From positions 225,746 through 289,745 of the forward strand of contig CANTFK010000077.1 of NCBI GenBank assembly GCA_947646735.1: 64,000 nucleotides of DNA. The letters are read 5' to 3'. The first letter of the stretch is position 1; each line of letters starts with the position of its first letter. Made by a program: the position numbers and the translations under genes. The DNA is from Peronospora farinosa (taxonomy: Eukaryota; Oomycota; Peronosporomycetes; Peronosporales; Peronosporaceae). The notes under the pieces are model-generated. The model was not told where the DNA came from. It made no database searches and worked only from the letters and a program-made list of their open reading frames with translations. Shown piece after piece: positions 11,443-22,200 of the stretch.

Positions 11443-12546
11443 ATGCCAGTGAAAGACTGTAATAATGAAAAGTACAGATCGGTCCAAGACAATAAAGCTT
11501 TGTCCAAGCAGAAATGTCCCAACATGCAGCATTTCCATCATATCCTGACTACATTATCTGATTCTGAAAATGACGAAACCGAAGAAGAGGATGTACTTTT
11601 CAATAGTGACAATGATGTCGAATGTTTTGTGGATTTTAACGCTATTAAAGCAAGATTGGGTGGTTCTGCCAAGACGCATCGTCGTTCCGTTGTGTCATCT
11701 TTTGTATCACCACCTACGGAGCAATGGACACCTCCTATGGTCCCAAAAAGTTCACATGATGCCGAATCCATTCAACGTTCCGTGAGACGTAATTTACTGT
11801 TTGCAAATATACCACAAGACACATTACAAGTGTTGGTAAATGCTATGAAATACATTGCAGTTGATGCAGGGAAAAATCTTGTAACACAAGGAGAAATTGG
11901 AGGAGATAAGTTTTTTATCGTTGATACTGGTGTCTGTGACGTACTCGTTAATGACAAAATAGTCGGGGAAGTCTGTGCAACGTCGACTCGTAACTTTTTC
12001 GGTGAATTGGCATTATTGTACGACTCACCACGAGCTGCTACAGTACGTGCCAAAACACTAGTGGAATGCTGGACATTGGATCGAGTCACGTATAAGCGAG
12101 TGCTTATGGCGACCACAATGCAGCAACGAGCTTTGTATCTCGATTTTCTAGGGCAAGTTCCAATTTTTTCGACCTTGTCGAGTTATGAGAAGATGACAGT
12201 GGCAGACGCTTTACGCGTACAGTTTGTAGAGTCTGGAGATACGATCTTGACAGAGGGGTCTCGAGGTGATGATTTCTATATTATTGAAAACGGTGAAGTC
12301 AAGTGTACACGTGGAGGAAACGAAGTGTCAGCTCGACTTGGAGCTGGAGATTTCTTTGGTGAGCTTGCACTCATTCACGATGATGTGCGACAAGCTACTG
12401 TCACTGCTATACGCAAGACGAAGCTGCTTGTACTGGACCGAGCCACGTTTAGTCGCCTACTAGGTCCAATGCAGGAACACCTGCGCAAACGTGCCGATCT
12501 CTACGAGCTTTACATGAACGGACCAAGAATCACGCAACAGAACTAA
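11443..12546 (+). CDS. cAMP-dependent protein kinase regulatory subunit
   Basis: Predicted to hold the PKA catalytic subunit inactive until a cyclic nucleotide binds. Single exon, 367 residues. Two cyclic-nucleotide-binding domains lie at about residues 115-225 and 236-355. Each has a phosphate-binding cassette: FGELALLYDSPRAATV with Arg197 and FGELALIHDDVRQATV with Arg316. Both keep the essential Glu and Arg. The short segment HRRSVVSS near residue 80 sits where the inhibitor sequence is expected. The first 70 residues are acidic and do not look like the dimerisation/docking domain of animal subunits, so this may be a monomeric form; that is inference. The C-terminal helix LRKRADLYELYM fits the family end. 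In-frame codons continue after the stop (see findings). Confidence 0.92.
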   Translation: MPVKDCNNEKYRSVQDNKALSKQKCPNMQHFHHILTTLSDSENDETEEEDVLFNSDNDVECFVDFNAIKARLGGSAKTHRRSVVSSFVSPPTEQWTPPMVPKSSHDAESIQRSVRRNLLFANIPQDTLQVLVNAMKYIAVDAGKNLVTQGEIGGDKFFIVDTGVCDVLVNDKIVGEVCATSTRNFFGELALLYDSPRAATVRAKTLVECWTLDRVTYKRVLMATTMQQRALYLDFLGQVPIFSTLSSYEKMTVADALRVQFVESGDTILTEGSRGDDFYIIENGEVKCTRGGNEVSARLGAGDFFGELALIHDDVRQATVTAIRKTKLLVLDRATFSRLLGPMQEHLRKRADLYELYMNGPRITQQN

Positions 12547-12881
12547 TTCACCATAGCCCAGTTACAACCACGAACGGGAGTAGATATTGAAGATATTCCC
12601 ATGGAAACTTGCAAAAATATCGAGCGGCCAGGTAAGTCTTTACGCAAAGCCATCGGAAGCTTTTTACTGATTAATAAACTGCATGTTAACCAAATCACCT
12701 CCTTTGGTATATGAATAATGCTGATGCCATGAGTCTAAACGCAGCAGAACTTATCACTTTTACCTTGCAGAGGTCCTTTGACTGAAGGAATGAGACTATA
12801 TGAAATAATTGCTTGGAATTGGCCCAACTCAAAGGCCAAAAGAATCTGATGTTGATTGCTTGCATGGGGTAATGAAACGTC
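12547..12881. other. Convergent intergenic spacer
   Basis: Lies between the ends of the PKA regulatory subunit gene and MIOX copy 1. The frame of the upstream gene stays open past its TAA for about 50 codons. A strong splice-donor-like string, caggtaagt, occurs near 12631. Nothing else was recognised. Confidence 0.35.
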
Positions 12882-13769
12882 TCACCACAATAGTTTGCCA
12901 GGCAGGTACTTGTCAATAATTGCTTGGTAGTATGGCCACAGCTTCTCCACGTTTGGACGTACATCTGCTTTTGTGTACAAGTCGAATTTATTGAACTCGA
13001 GTACCCAGTCCAGTAAATCCTCGTCCTCCTCGCTCATCAAATGTGTGTACTCTTTCTTGTTGTGCCATGGGTAGCACGAGTGGTAGCGGATCATAGCAAG
13101 TCCTTCTTCCGGGATAGTAGTCTTGTTAAACTTAAGCATCTGATACAGGTACTCGTCATGACCCCATGCAAACTTGAGATTCGTAAAACCACAGTGAGGC
13201 TCATACATGCCATACTTTGTATTGTAGCGTGGATCGCTCATGTCGGGATTGGTGGCATTGCATTCTGGAAAGACAACAGAGTCAGGAATCTTACACCCTA
13301 CGACCCACGTGTCTCCACCAAGTGCCCACTGGTCTCCATTAGCCGTACCCTCCTGCCCGTCCTCAGCATCCCCCCAGAGATACTGAATCTTGCCCATGTC
13401 ATGCAACAATCCGACAAGTTGAAACCAGTCAGGGTGACCGGCAGCACGGATGCCCTCGGCCGTTTGTAGCATATGCTCGAGATTGGGCAGTGACGAGTCC
13501 GGATCAGATGAATCGACGTACCCCATTAAGGCCGTAAAGGCTTCTCGAATAGTCATTTTGATATTGGCAAAGGAGCCGTATTTGGCTTGCATCTTTTCCT
13601 GAAAGACTACGGTCTGGTTCTTGCGCATAAGCGCATAGTGGCGCGACACGAGCGCATGTCGATCCGAGTCTTCGTAATTGCGAAATTCCTCTTCGGCTTT
13701 ACCGGCAGTGACCTTCGTAGTGATGTCACACTCAGGTTTAGTCGGTACGACGACATTGTCTTCAGTCAT
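12882..13769 (-). CDS. MIOX: Myo-inositol oxygenase, copy 1
   Basis: Di-iron oxygenase that cleaves myo-inositol to D-glucuronate. It encodes 295 residues from MTEDN at 13769. The frame extends further upstream, but that stretch is a hydrophobic low-complexity run absent from copy 2. MIOX hallmarks are LEHMLQTAEGIR, the His-Asp pair in GLLHDMGK, AWGHDEYLYQ, and YHSCYPWHNKKEY, which carry the di-iron ligands. The end KLWPYYQAIIDKYLPGKLLW matches the family terminus. The only protein differences from copy 2 are Asp for Asn near residue 34, Ala for Gly in the GLAMIRYH stretch, and Leu for Cys in the next-to-last residue. It is transcribed away from copy 2. Confidence 0.96.
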   Translation of the reverse strand: MTEDNVVVPTKPECDITTKVTAGKAEEEFRNYEDSDRHALVSRHYALMRKNQTVVFQEKMQAKYGSFANIKMTIREAFTALMGYVDSSDPDSSLPNLEHMLQTAEGIRAAGHPDWFQLVGLLHDMGKIQYLWGDAEDGQEGTANGDQWALGGDTWVVGCKIPDSVVFPECNATNPDMSDPRYNTKYGMYEPHCGFTNLKFAWGHDEYLYQMLKFNKTTIPEEGLAMIRYHSCYPWHNKKEYTHLMSEEDEDLLDWVLEFNKFDLYTKADVRPNVEKLWPYYQAIIDKYLPGKLLW

Positions 13770-13776
13770 AGCAATA
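12892..13776. repeat. Inverted repeat arm 1 (MIOX copy 1)
   Basis: Near-identical to 14341-15225 in inverted orientation. The match starts about 7 bp before the ATG and fades in the last two codons. I saw about five substitutions in roughly 885 bp. The flanks on both sides show no similarity. Confidence 0.88.
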
Positions 13777-14347
13777 GTAGCGATGATACTGAGAGGCAGG
13801 AAGAAGAGGAATGAAAAAAAAAGAATGGAGGAGCTCAACTGGAAAAAAAACAAAGCTGTAAGGAACAAACTCGAGGAGGTATTCAACAATGAGTGAAGTG
13901 GCTTGTAGTTATTTGTTTTGTCATGCATGTCGGTCTGTCGACTTGAATGACGAGATTGTGTTCTGAGTTAGCAATACTAATGCCATTAAAGGCGACCGCT
14001 GAAGGGCAGAGCACGCAAGCATTGTTTCGTGTTTTTTTGCACGTGGAATCCCGTCCTTGGGAAGGAGGACCCATTGAACTTGAACCTGCTTTGACACCAT
14101 ACGATCGCTTGCACATTGCCATGACTCGTCACCACATCGCAGTGGATAAATAGACTGAACTTCTTGGACTTTATATCTACAACTTAGTATTGAACAGAGT
14201 TCAATGATGTCCTTGAAACGGAATTCTAAAACCAGCTGCAGTGGGCACCAGTGAATTCTCAATCACTCAATCTCATACTTCAGATTGAATCTGGTTCTGC
14301 TCCACGCACAACAACTTTATACGTTATTGAATCACAAGATTATTGCT
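13770..14347. promoter_or_regulatory. Divergent intergenic region between the two MIOX genes
   Basis: About 580 bp lie between the two start codons, so both promoters must be here. The two halves are not mirror images, so the genes may be regulated differently despite encoding nearly the same enzyme. A 68-codon frame at 13947-14153 has no recognisable domain. No defined regulatory site was identified. Confidence 0.45.
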
Positions 14348-15225
14348 ATGACTGAAGACAATGTCGTCGTACCGACTAAACCTGAGTGTGACATCACTAC
14401 GAAGGTCACTGCCGGTAAAGCCGAAGAGGAATTTCGCAATTACGAAAACTCGGATCGACATGCGCTCGTGTCGCGCCACTATGCGCTTATGCGCAAGAAC
14501 CAGACCGTAGTCTTTCAGGAAAAGATGCAAGCCAAATACGGCTCCTTTGCCAATATCAAAATGACTATTCGAGAAGCCTTTACGGCCTTAATGGGGTACG
14601 TCGATTCATCTGATCCGGACTCGTCACTGCCCAATCTCGAGCATATGCTACAAACGGCCGAGGGCATCCGTGCTGCCGGTCACCCTGACTGGTTTCAACT
14701 TGTCGGATTGTTGCATGACATGGGCAAGATTCAGTATCTCTGGGGGGATGCTGAGGACGGGCAGGAGGGTACGGCTAATGGAGACCAGTGGGCACTTGGT
14801 GGAGACACGTGGGTCGTAGGGTGCAAGATTCCTGACTCTGTTGTCTTTCCAGAATGCAATGCCACCAATCCCGACATGAGCGATCCACGCTACAATACAA
14901 AGTATGGCATGTATGAGCCTCACTGTGGTTTTACGAATCTCAAGTTTGCATGGGGTCATGACGAGTACCTGTATCAGATGCTTAAGTTTAACAAGACTAC
15001 TATCCCGGAAGAAGGACTTGGTATGATCCGCTACCACTCGTGCTACCCATGGCACAACAAGAAAGAGTACACACATTTGATGAGCGAGGAGGACGAGGAT
15101 TTACTGGACTGGGTACTCGAGTTCAATAAATTCGACTTGTACACAAAAGCAGATGTACGTCCAAACGTGGAGAAGCTGTGGCCATACTACCAGGCAATTA
15201 TTGACAAGTACCTGCCTGGTAAACT
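14341..15225. repeat. Inverted repeat arm 2 (MIOX copy 2)
   Basis: Partner of 12892-13776. Spacer between the arms is about 565 bp. Confidence 0.88.
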
Positions 15226-15235
15226 ATGCTGGTAA
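14348..15235 (+). CDS. MIOX: Myo-inositol oxygenase, copy 2
   Basis: Encodes 295 residues, 99 percent identical to copy 1 by eye. The start at 14348 (MTEDN) is the point where similarity to copy 1 begins. All metal-binding motifs (HMLQTAEG, LLHDMGK, AWGHDEY, YHSCYPWH) are intact. It ends KLCW where copy 1 has KLLW. With UDP-glucose dehydrogenase at 23186-24613, this gives the window two routes into glucuronate metabolism. Both copies look functional, with no stops or frame breaks. Confidence 0.96.
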   Translation: MTEDNVVVPTKPECDITTKVTAGKAEEEFRNYENSDRHALVSRHYALMRKNQTVVFQEKMQAKYGSFANIKMTIREAFTALMGYVDSSDPDSSLPNLEHMLQTAEGIRAAGHPDWFQLVGLLHDMGKIQYLWGDAEDGQEGTANGDQWALGGDTWVVGCKIPDSVVFPECNATNPDMSDPRYNTKYGMYEPHCGFTNLKFAWGHDEYLYQMLKFNKTTIPEEGLGMIRYHSCYPWHNKKEYTHLMSEEDEDLLDWVLEFNKFDLYTKADVRPNVEKLWPYYQAIIDKYLPGKLCW

Positions 15236-15834
15236 ACGAGATACATTTTGGATTAAGAAAATCGTAGGTCTGTGCTACGTCAAAAGCATTATCTCTTGAC
15301 TTAAGCTGCATAAAATCCAAGTAGATGACATAAGTATAGATGTGAACCATGAATTTTACCTGTCTTCAATGTTATTCCCAAGTCTCACTATGACAAGCCA
15401 TAAACAATGGCACAACAATCAAGACTCTATGAAGGATTTCTGAGCTACTCTACTAGCTCGAATTCATCGACTTATTTGTGCTATTTTTCAGAATAGGGCA
15501 CCCAGTACGTACATTGCAGCTCTTTCACGCTAGCCACCACCAGAATGTACGTACCTGTTGAAGCAATATCTTTGCAACGCACTATTCTTCTGCCTTGCAC
15601 CGTTATTTTACCAGCATACAATTTATCGTGGACTTCGATGCCGTTGTACTATTGAAAGACAGTGATCAACCGTTTCAATACTAGTACGTAATGTCAACCC
15701 TGTACTGCGCAACAAGATCATTTCTCTGAGCTTGATACTAAAATTGTATAGCAAGACCATAACAAGATCTTGTGAATCAAATTCCCCCTTTGGTCCTATT
15801 TTTTGATCCTCCAACAATCTCTCCTTCGCTTTCT
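15236..15834. other. Intergenic region, no gene recognised
   Basis: Convergent spacer between MIOX copy 2 and LSm2. Short frames here have no recognisable domain. Confidence 0.4.
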
Positions 15835-16272
15835 TTAGCTCTGCTTATTGGCAGTGGCTTCACGACGTGCTGCGTCCTGCAATAATTCCGTGTCTACTTC
15901 ACCTGCAGGGATCTGGACGTAACGGATGGAACTTCCTCGAATAAAGCAGTTCTTCATATTCATCTGCATTCAAAATATCACGAATTAAAATGACGATAAT
16001 ATTAATGTACCTGACATTATCAAGTTCGACAATATAAATTACCAGTTGTGGAAATTTATCGCCTTCTACGACCGACACATTAAGTAATTTAATATTCAGA
16101 TATTGGTCAACTGAGTCAAGGACACCCATTAGCGCCACGTCGTTCTTGAGCTCTACAGCCACTTCTTTGCCGACCAGCGTCTTGAAAAACGAGTAGAAAA
16201 TCTAGATTAATGTACAGCAACAACAGGATAAGGAGACAGATATATATCCACCAAGTGATGACTTTGTACCAT
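15835..16272 (-). CDS. LSM2: U6 snRNA-associated Sm-like protein LSm2
   Basis: Subunit of the LSm1-7 and LSm2-8 rings that bind mRNA decay intermediates and the U6 snRNA tail. Exons are 16272-16270, 16201-16043 and 15963-15835. Introns are 68 nt (GTACAA..CTAG) and 79 nt (GTAATT..GCAG), both phase 0, giving 96 residues, the usual LSm2 length. Exon 1 contributes only the ATG. Sm1 motif: VELKNDVALMGVLDSVDQYL followed by NIKL. Sm2 motif: NCFIRGSSIRYVQIP. The tail DTELLQDAARREA is characteristic of LSm2 among LSm proteins. Resemblance to human LSm2 runs across the whole length, supporting both introns. Confidence 0.93.
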
Positions 16273-16845
16273 TTTATTCTAATTGTTTCGTAATAATGCT
16301 TGGGTTATATATTACTGAAATTAATTTAAGACCAAATTCATAACGGAACAATTTTTTTTGGCAAAATATACAAAATAATGTTTGTACCGTGTAGCCATTT
16401 TCTGAGGCAGCGTTGTAGGACGATGTTCGAGTCTCATGACGTATTTCTTGCACTTCAGTAATTTATATTCACAAAGTGTGCGCTTCTGAGACCCTTTACT
16501 CCTAGCACGACTTGGCTGCCTCTCCCTGTAAACAATCAGCTAGTCTTCACGCGTCGATATTTTGCAACTTAAAACAAGCACAACTTGACCCTACGCCCGA
16601 CAATTATCCTCGACGCGTCCATGAAATTCCCTATCCCCGAAAAGATTCATTCTATCGATCCAAGCAGTGAGATCCACTGTCTTGGAGCCATAGTGTTTGT
16701 AAGCTGGACAATGATGCAGTCATGCCACACTGATGCCGTGTCCTGCCTTCCTGGTGGTTGTTTATACTGTGCCCTCCACAAATCATGACCTTCAAGCTCT
16801 TTGCGGTCACATTTCTTTACCGAATATACTGGTCATTAAGCTTGC
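16273..16845. other. Intergenic region, no gene recognised
   Basis: Spacer between LSm2 (which starts at 16272) and the 3' end of the myotubularin gene. It should hold the LSm2 promoter. Short frames at 16585-16788 carry no recognisable domain. Confidence 0.4.
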
Positions 16846-19800
16846 TTATCCATCTTCGCCCGAGTTGTAGCAAACCTTGCACACACGTACGACATCGTAG
16901 TATCCAAAATCGGGAAGACTCATTCGATGACTGGTACATCTGCCGCAAAAGACGTACCCGCAACAGCGGCAGTGGTGTCGGTTACGCAAAATTGTCTTGA
17001 ATTTTTTTTGCAGCGCTTGCAACACGCAGCATCTTCATCGCGCTCCCACACGGGCTGCGAATTCAAGTAGTTTCCTCCCGAGATCACTTTGTCTGCTCCC
17101 AGTAATGGTGAACTTCCAGGTGTAAAATTGCGAGAATCTCCGTCTAATGAGCTCGTGTCAGCCAACTCACCACCGCCTTCGGCTGAGATAGATGTTGAAC
17201 TCGAGCCTAGTGAAGAGCAGGAAGATGGTGGCGACGACGTCCTAGGGGAATGGTGTGACTTGCCCGTTCCGTTTGATCCACCGACTCGAACCTTCCTACC
17301 ACTGCTGGGAGACAATCGGTCACTCTCGTTGCGCAGCGCCGTTTCTGGAAGATTGTAGTTGTAGCAGCGAAACCGCCGCATTGTCTGCTTAGCAGCGTTC
17401 TCTTTGATCGCGACCTGGTGATGCAGCTTAGAACGCTGGGACTCGAGATGGCCGAGATCACGTTTCAGCTCCTCTCGGCGTGACGGCGAGCTAAAATGTT
17501 GATTACGCCGAGCATCGCTTACACGGATTGGGTTGGGCAGCGTTGCAGAACCTACTTCCATTGTGTCATCGATATCCTTATCATGAGACCCACCCTTCAT
17601 CTGTGCGACCACACTGAAAAGAGTATTTTTGAGGCTATTACTCCGTGAACGGCTTGTAATGGACTTGCGTCGTCGTGAGTTGGGCACATTGTGCCGTTGC
17701 GATGGTGCATTTGCTGCTCCAGACAAAGTAGAACCTGAGGAGGCCTCAAGATTTGCGCGTTGTAACATTTGCGCCATAGTCATGTGCTCTCGAGAAGGAG
17801 ACTGAGATGATACCGTCGCACGCCCTGCTGCTCCTGCAGTACCCATCGCTACAATACTAGCCAGATCATGGAAATCGAGAGAGGCTGCGGCAGGACGCTT
17901 TCCAAAGCTACAGAGTGTTTCCCCGCCAGACATAAATCTCTTCCTCTCCATTTCTTTTGATGATGTAGTCGGGTCGTCGGGATACTTCAAATTCATACTT
18001 CGTGATAGTTTTGCAATGTCAGATCGAAGCTGTCCTGCACGAAGCTCAAGTTGCTGATCGCTGGTTAACGCAGCGTGTAGACGCGAAAGATCGGCTTCTT
18101 GCTGTCGAATAAGCTGTAACATTTCGAACTCTCGCTGTTGTAGGCGCATGTGACCGATTGCCTTCTGATACTGGCTGACCCAGAGTTGCATGACGCGCAC
18201 ACGGCACACAGGTAGCATCGGCTCCATATGCGACCCGCTCCCCATCGATGCATGTGCCTCCCTACCTGCAAATAAGGGGTTTAAAAATTGGTCCGTGGTG
18301 GCACGAATAACATCCCACACGCTTACACTCGCAACAGTCGACAAGAAGTGGCGCCGCTCACATTCAGAGTTTTTTTGGAAAGTGCCATACCACGATGAGT
18401 AGACAGCTTCAGCAACGGAAGAGAGAAGCAATTCATTGAACTGGAAATGTGTCGGAAACTGAAGCGTAAGTTGATACACGGCATCGATGAACTGTAAGAA
18501 GATTGGAGACGTTTGGTCTGACGTAGGATGCGAACAGCGGCGCTGGAAATTATGGCCATAGGAGCACCAATCCTTTTCGCAGAGTTGTGCAAAGCCTTCA
18601 AGCGTCCTGTAATACGGGTCCAACATTATCTGCGCCAGAGCAGAGAGCTGTGCCGTGCGGTCCCATCCATCACTGCAGTGCACTAGAACCGCATCACCAC
18701 GCTCGAGATGCGTAGCCACTTCAGTTGCTCCCTGAAGAATGCTGCAAATATGCTCCAACCAGCGGCTCTTTTGCACAGCACCAAAGAAATTCGAGTCCTC
18801 TACCTCGTACAATGCCTGCGCCAGACCAGTGAGTGAGCTGCGCACTACATGAATGTTATCAATCCCCATGAACGTGATTGCAGCCATCGGTATCCCATCT
18901 CGATCGTACTGCTTCACAGACTCGTAGCCTTTTCCAGCAAGAGCATTGCCTTTCGCATTAATCTCAGGTCGTGCGTCAACTATGTGCAAGACGCTATTCT
19001 TCTTGGGGACCACGTTTATAGATTTCGTAGCTTGATCTGCCGGAATAGCCGCATCTCGGATAGCCCAAATTAGTTTCTTGTCCTCCGGGTTTGTGCTACG
19101 CAACATACCCGTATTGGGCTGGCTGCTACGACATAATGGCGCTCCTGTGCGAGGATGGATCCAGGTGAGAGCTGGAAAACGGCTTTTGCTGCGAAAACCG
19201 GCTGCACCCTTGATGATTTCATCACTCAAGCACTCGGGGACCATGAGGAACGACGGATACGTAGGACACAACTGGTAACCTTCGTTGAGCATGCACTTGC
19301 GCCAGCGAGGATGGCTCATGGCGCCTTGTCGGGTAAACTCAGTATCCGGGTCGTATCGAATGCGTCTCCTCGCTGCGAGCTGAAAAGGTTGTGGAGGTTT
19401 TCTCATCGACATCGCATGTGTCAGCTGAGGATAAGCAGCCGACTCACTCTGTTGGTGTGCAAACTTGGGGCGTTCCATTAAACCATCACTTCCGTTAAGA
19501 ATCAATTCACCGATGCTTTCTTTCGTAAACGTACACTTCTGAAACTTGCTAATATTTGTTGCAAGTGCTCGTGTCATTGGTGGTGGCATCGATAAACTGC
19601 TGTGCTTGGGCGCGTAATGAAGCAAATCGCCCTCAAGCTGCATTTCATCTACAGTAGCTACTGTATGATTGCGGTCTGTTGGGGAGCAGAAACTATTTTC
19701 AATGCGTAGCCAGTCAATCTCGCGTACGATATTGTGTAGCATTTTGACGCGTTTGAGTTCTGCTTCACGAGAAAAATCCCGTACTGAATCCCGTAACCGA

Positions 19801-21038
19801 GAAATCGGCGAAAGTGTCACGTGATAATGTCCAGCATCCATATTATCTAAAATAAGTACCGTGATCACGTTATTGTTGCTGCGTTTTTGCTGTTGAATGG
19901 ACGCTTTCAAAATCTTGCTGACCGGCAAAGTATGAACATCCTCATGAAGTAAACCTCGTACTCTGCGATAAGGTACAAACCAAATGCGATAATTAGTCAG
20001 CACCAATGTCGCAAGCACGCCCTGATTCGATTCATTTACATGGAACGTCACAGTCACTTCCTCTACCATATGCAGAAGTTTCTCATGCCATGGAAAGAGG
20101 CAATCCTTTGGTGTTCCTGCATGCATAGCTGTTAATTCATCCTGTCGCACTGCTATATCCGGATGCCAACTTCGTGGTAAATGACAATAGGCCTGTTCAA
20201 ATCTCGGGTTTTGTGGTAGGAAAACCTCTTGAATACTTGTGCCATAGGGATGGTTCACCAGGTATTTGAGGTCCCTCTCTTCATACTGTACACTACATAG
20301 AATACGTCCTTGTGCTCCTGATCCTTTGACTAATTTACACCAAATAAACACTGGTTTAATGTCCATTTCTTCCTTCACCTCAAGTTTTCCTGATATCACA
20401 AATGCACGATTTTTTGTCTCTAATTGAAAATAACGTCCACTTGAATCGAGAGACCGAGAACGTCGCTGTAAATCTGTAGCATTTGGATCTCTCTTCTTCA
20501 ATAAGTTATCAACATTTTCATAATCCCGCAAATTAAAATCGCCCAATTCCACAGTATTAGACGCGTGTAATGGACGTCCATTAACACCATTCGAGTCTAT
20601 CGATCGTCCATTATTACTCGATAGATCTTTTCTCTCTGTCTGTTGTCGCTTCTGATACTCATTTACAATCTCCCGCCACTCGGGAAAAGGAACACGTAAA
20701 GCACCTAATAAATCACTTTGAGATAGTTCGTCCTTGTCAAATACTTCAAGCTCAACGTCTAAGGGACCGGCATGAACGAGAGTGATGGTCACGTTAAAAT
20801 CCCAGCGTGGACTGAGTGATCTCTTGACGCGATGTGAAAACGCCACTTCTTTTCCGTCGTAAAATACACGCACAAATGGATCACTCTTGCCGCTCAAGTC
20901 AGCAGAAGCAAGTGCCTCAGCGCGGATGATCGTTAGCCGCATGGAAGAGTGCGGACTGCGAGAGTGCGGACTGCGAGAGTGGGACTGCGAGGGGAGTGCG
21001 GGGTTGCACTTGGGGTTGTGTTTATAGAATGGCGACAT
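16846..21038 (-). CDS. C2-myotubularin-FYVE phosphoinositide 3-phosphatase, frameshifted near the 3' end
   Basis: Predicted to remove the 3-phosphate from PI3P and PI(3,5)P2 on endosomal membranes. ATG at 21038; the uninterrupted frame stops at 16920 (1372 residues). Domains in order: C2 (about residues 33-122), PH-GRAM (about 315-420), myotubularin phosphatase with the active site VHCSDGWDRT (Cys788), a coiled coil around LRLQQREFEMLQLIRQQEADL, and a long Ser-rich linker. At the end WERDEDAACCKRC begins a FYVE finger, but its second half (RHHCRCCG, VRVCKVCY) lies in another frame that stops at 16846. The two halves meet at an eight-A run (plus-strand T8, 17002-17009). One base more or less would join them. 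An N-terminal RSPHS repeat comes from a short tandem repeat near 20948-20990. Either an assembly error or a true mutation. Confidence 0.9.
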
Positions 21039-21889
21039 GAACAGACGCGACGATATTTGGTTACAACGTTTTATTACACGAGCATAACCTCTTTTATTAA
21101 AATCCAAGTACTGTACATGATTAAAACGTTGTGCTGACAGTGTTTTTGCTTTGTTTTCTTACCAGCTCCACAAGTTTCCGCGAACGTTCCGGCAACTTGA
21201 CATTGCGCGAATGGCGTTCAGAATAAGGGATACATTTTGCTCATTTAAGTGCTATGTCTAATATTTTCAATAGGATTACGTCCTTGGTAGTGGCATAATC
21301 CCCCCCAAAAATACCACATGGTTTATATGTTGGTGCACAAGATACTTTGGTGGTTTAGTTACATTTAACTTTCGCTCACTTACAAGCGACCACAATTAAA
21401 AAAATAAAGGAGATTCAAAGGGGATCTGACTGATGTGTATGTAAACGCGCTACGCGAGCCGTCTTGCCACCAAATGGCTCAACTTCCGCATGTGTCGGAT
21501 TGTCTCTCATATAAGCGCCACGCTGAAGGCCGTCCAGGCTGCACGATCCTTTGCACACAGGCAAAGGAGGTACAGATCTGGGGCCAGTCGATGGTGGTGT
21601 CCAGTGGTAGGTTTCTTGCTTGGATCCCTTGGATGTTCATCTTGTCAACAGGTCCCACCCAGGAAGGGTCTCTCTTGTGGGGTTGCACCGAGAAGAAAAG
21701 ATTATGCGAGCGTACCTAAGCGGAGATGCCGGGACTTCGGCGTGGCGGCGTACATCGTGGTACAGTGTATACTAAAGCAGTAACTGATCACACCAATGTA
21801 GACACATTAGGGCAGCTTGCGAACCTCACCATCTCAGCGAACGAGACCACAGTTTCACCGCAACTTTTTTCGAAAAGGTAACGTACTGT
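21039..21889. other. Intergenic region upstream of myotubularin
   Basis: Promoter side of the myotubularin gene, followed by sequence with short broken frames (21435-21783) that I could not assign. It may be the upstream part of the LINE relic that follows. Confidence 0.3.
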
Positions 21890-22200
21890 AGATTTTTTGA
21901 TTGATGTACTACAAATGGACGGCGTCTTAACCGTCCGATTCGTAGTGAATGAGGCATTAAACAGCCCGATCCTCGTACTCATGGGCATCCGACAGGATTG
22001 CCCGTTAGCATCGCTACTTTTTCTTCTCGTGGCGGAAATACTAGCTTGCAAAGTACCTAGATACGTGGGCTGCGGCACCCCAGCATTTTCGAACCAGGAT
22101 CAGAAATTCTCCGTTTTTCTCGATGTTTCGACGGTTACTTGCACCACGCGAGCAGATACCGGAGATAATGTGCATCGTGCATCGTTTTGACAATCTCTCC
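21890..22200 (+). pseudogene. LINE (non-LTR) reverse transcriptase fragment
   Basis: A plus-strand frame contains GIRQDCPLASLLFLLVAEIL, which matches the conserved GxxQGCPLSPxLF block of LINE-type reverse transcriptases. The degenerate stretch KFSVFLDVSTV follows at about the position of the catalytic FADD motif, which is not intact. Flanking frames are broken, so this is an old, dead fragment. Its limits are uncertain. Confidence 0.6.

Noticed and set aside
13041..13469. 142-codon ORF antisense to MIOX copy 1, with a twin at 14648-15076
   Set aside because: Both are shadows of the conserved MIOX coding frame; they are similar only because the genes are duplicates.
16585..17000. Short plus-strand ORFs opposite the myotubularin 3' end
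   Set aside because: The part over 16846-17000 is the complement of the FYVE coding sequence; the rest shows no domain.
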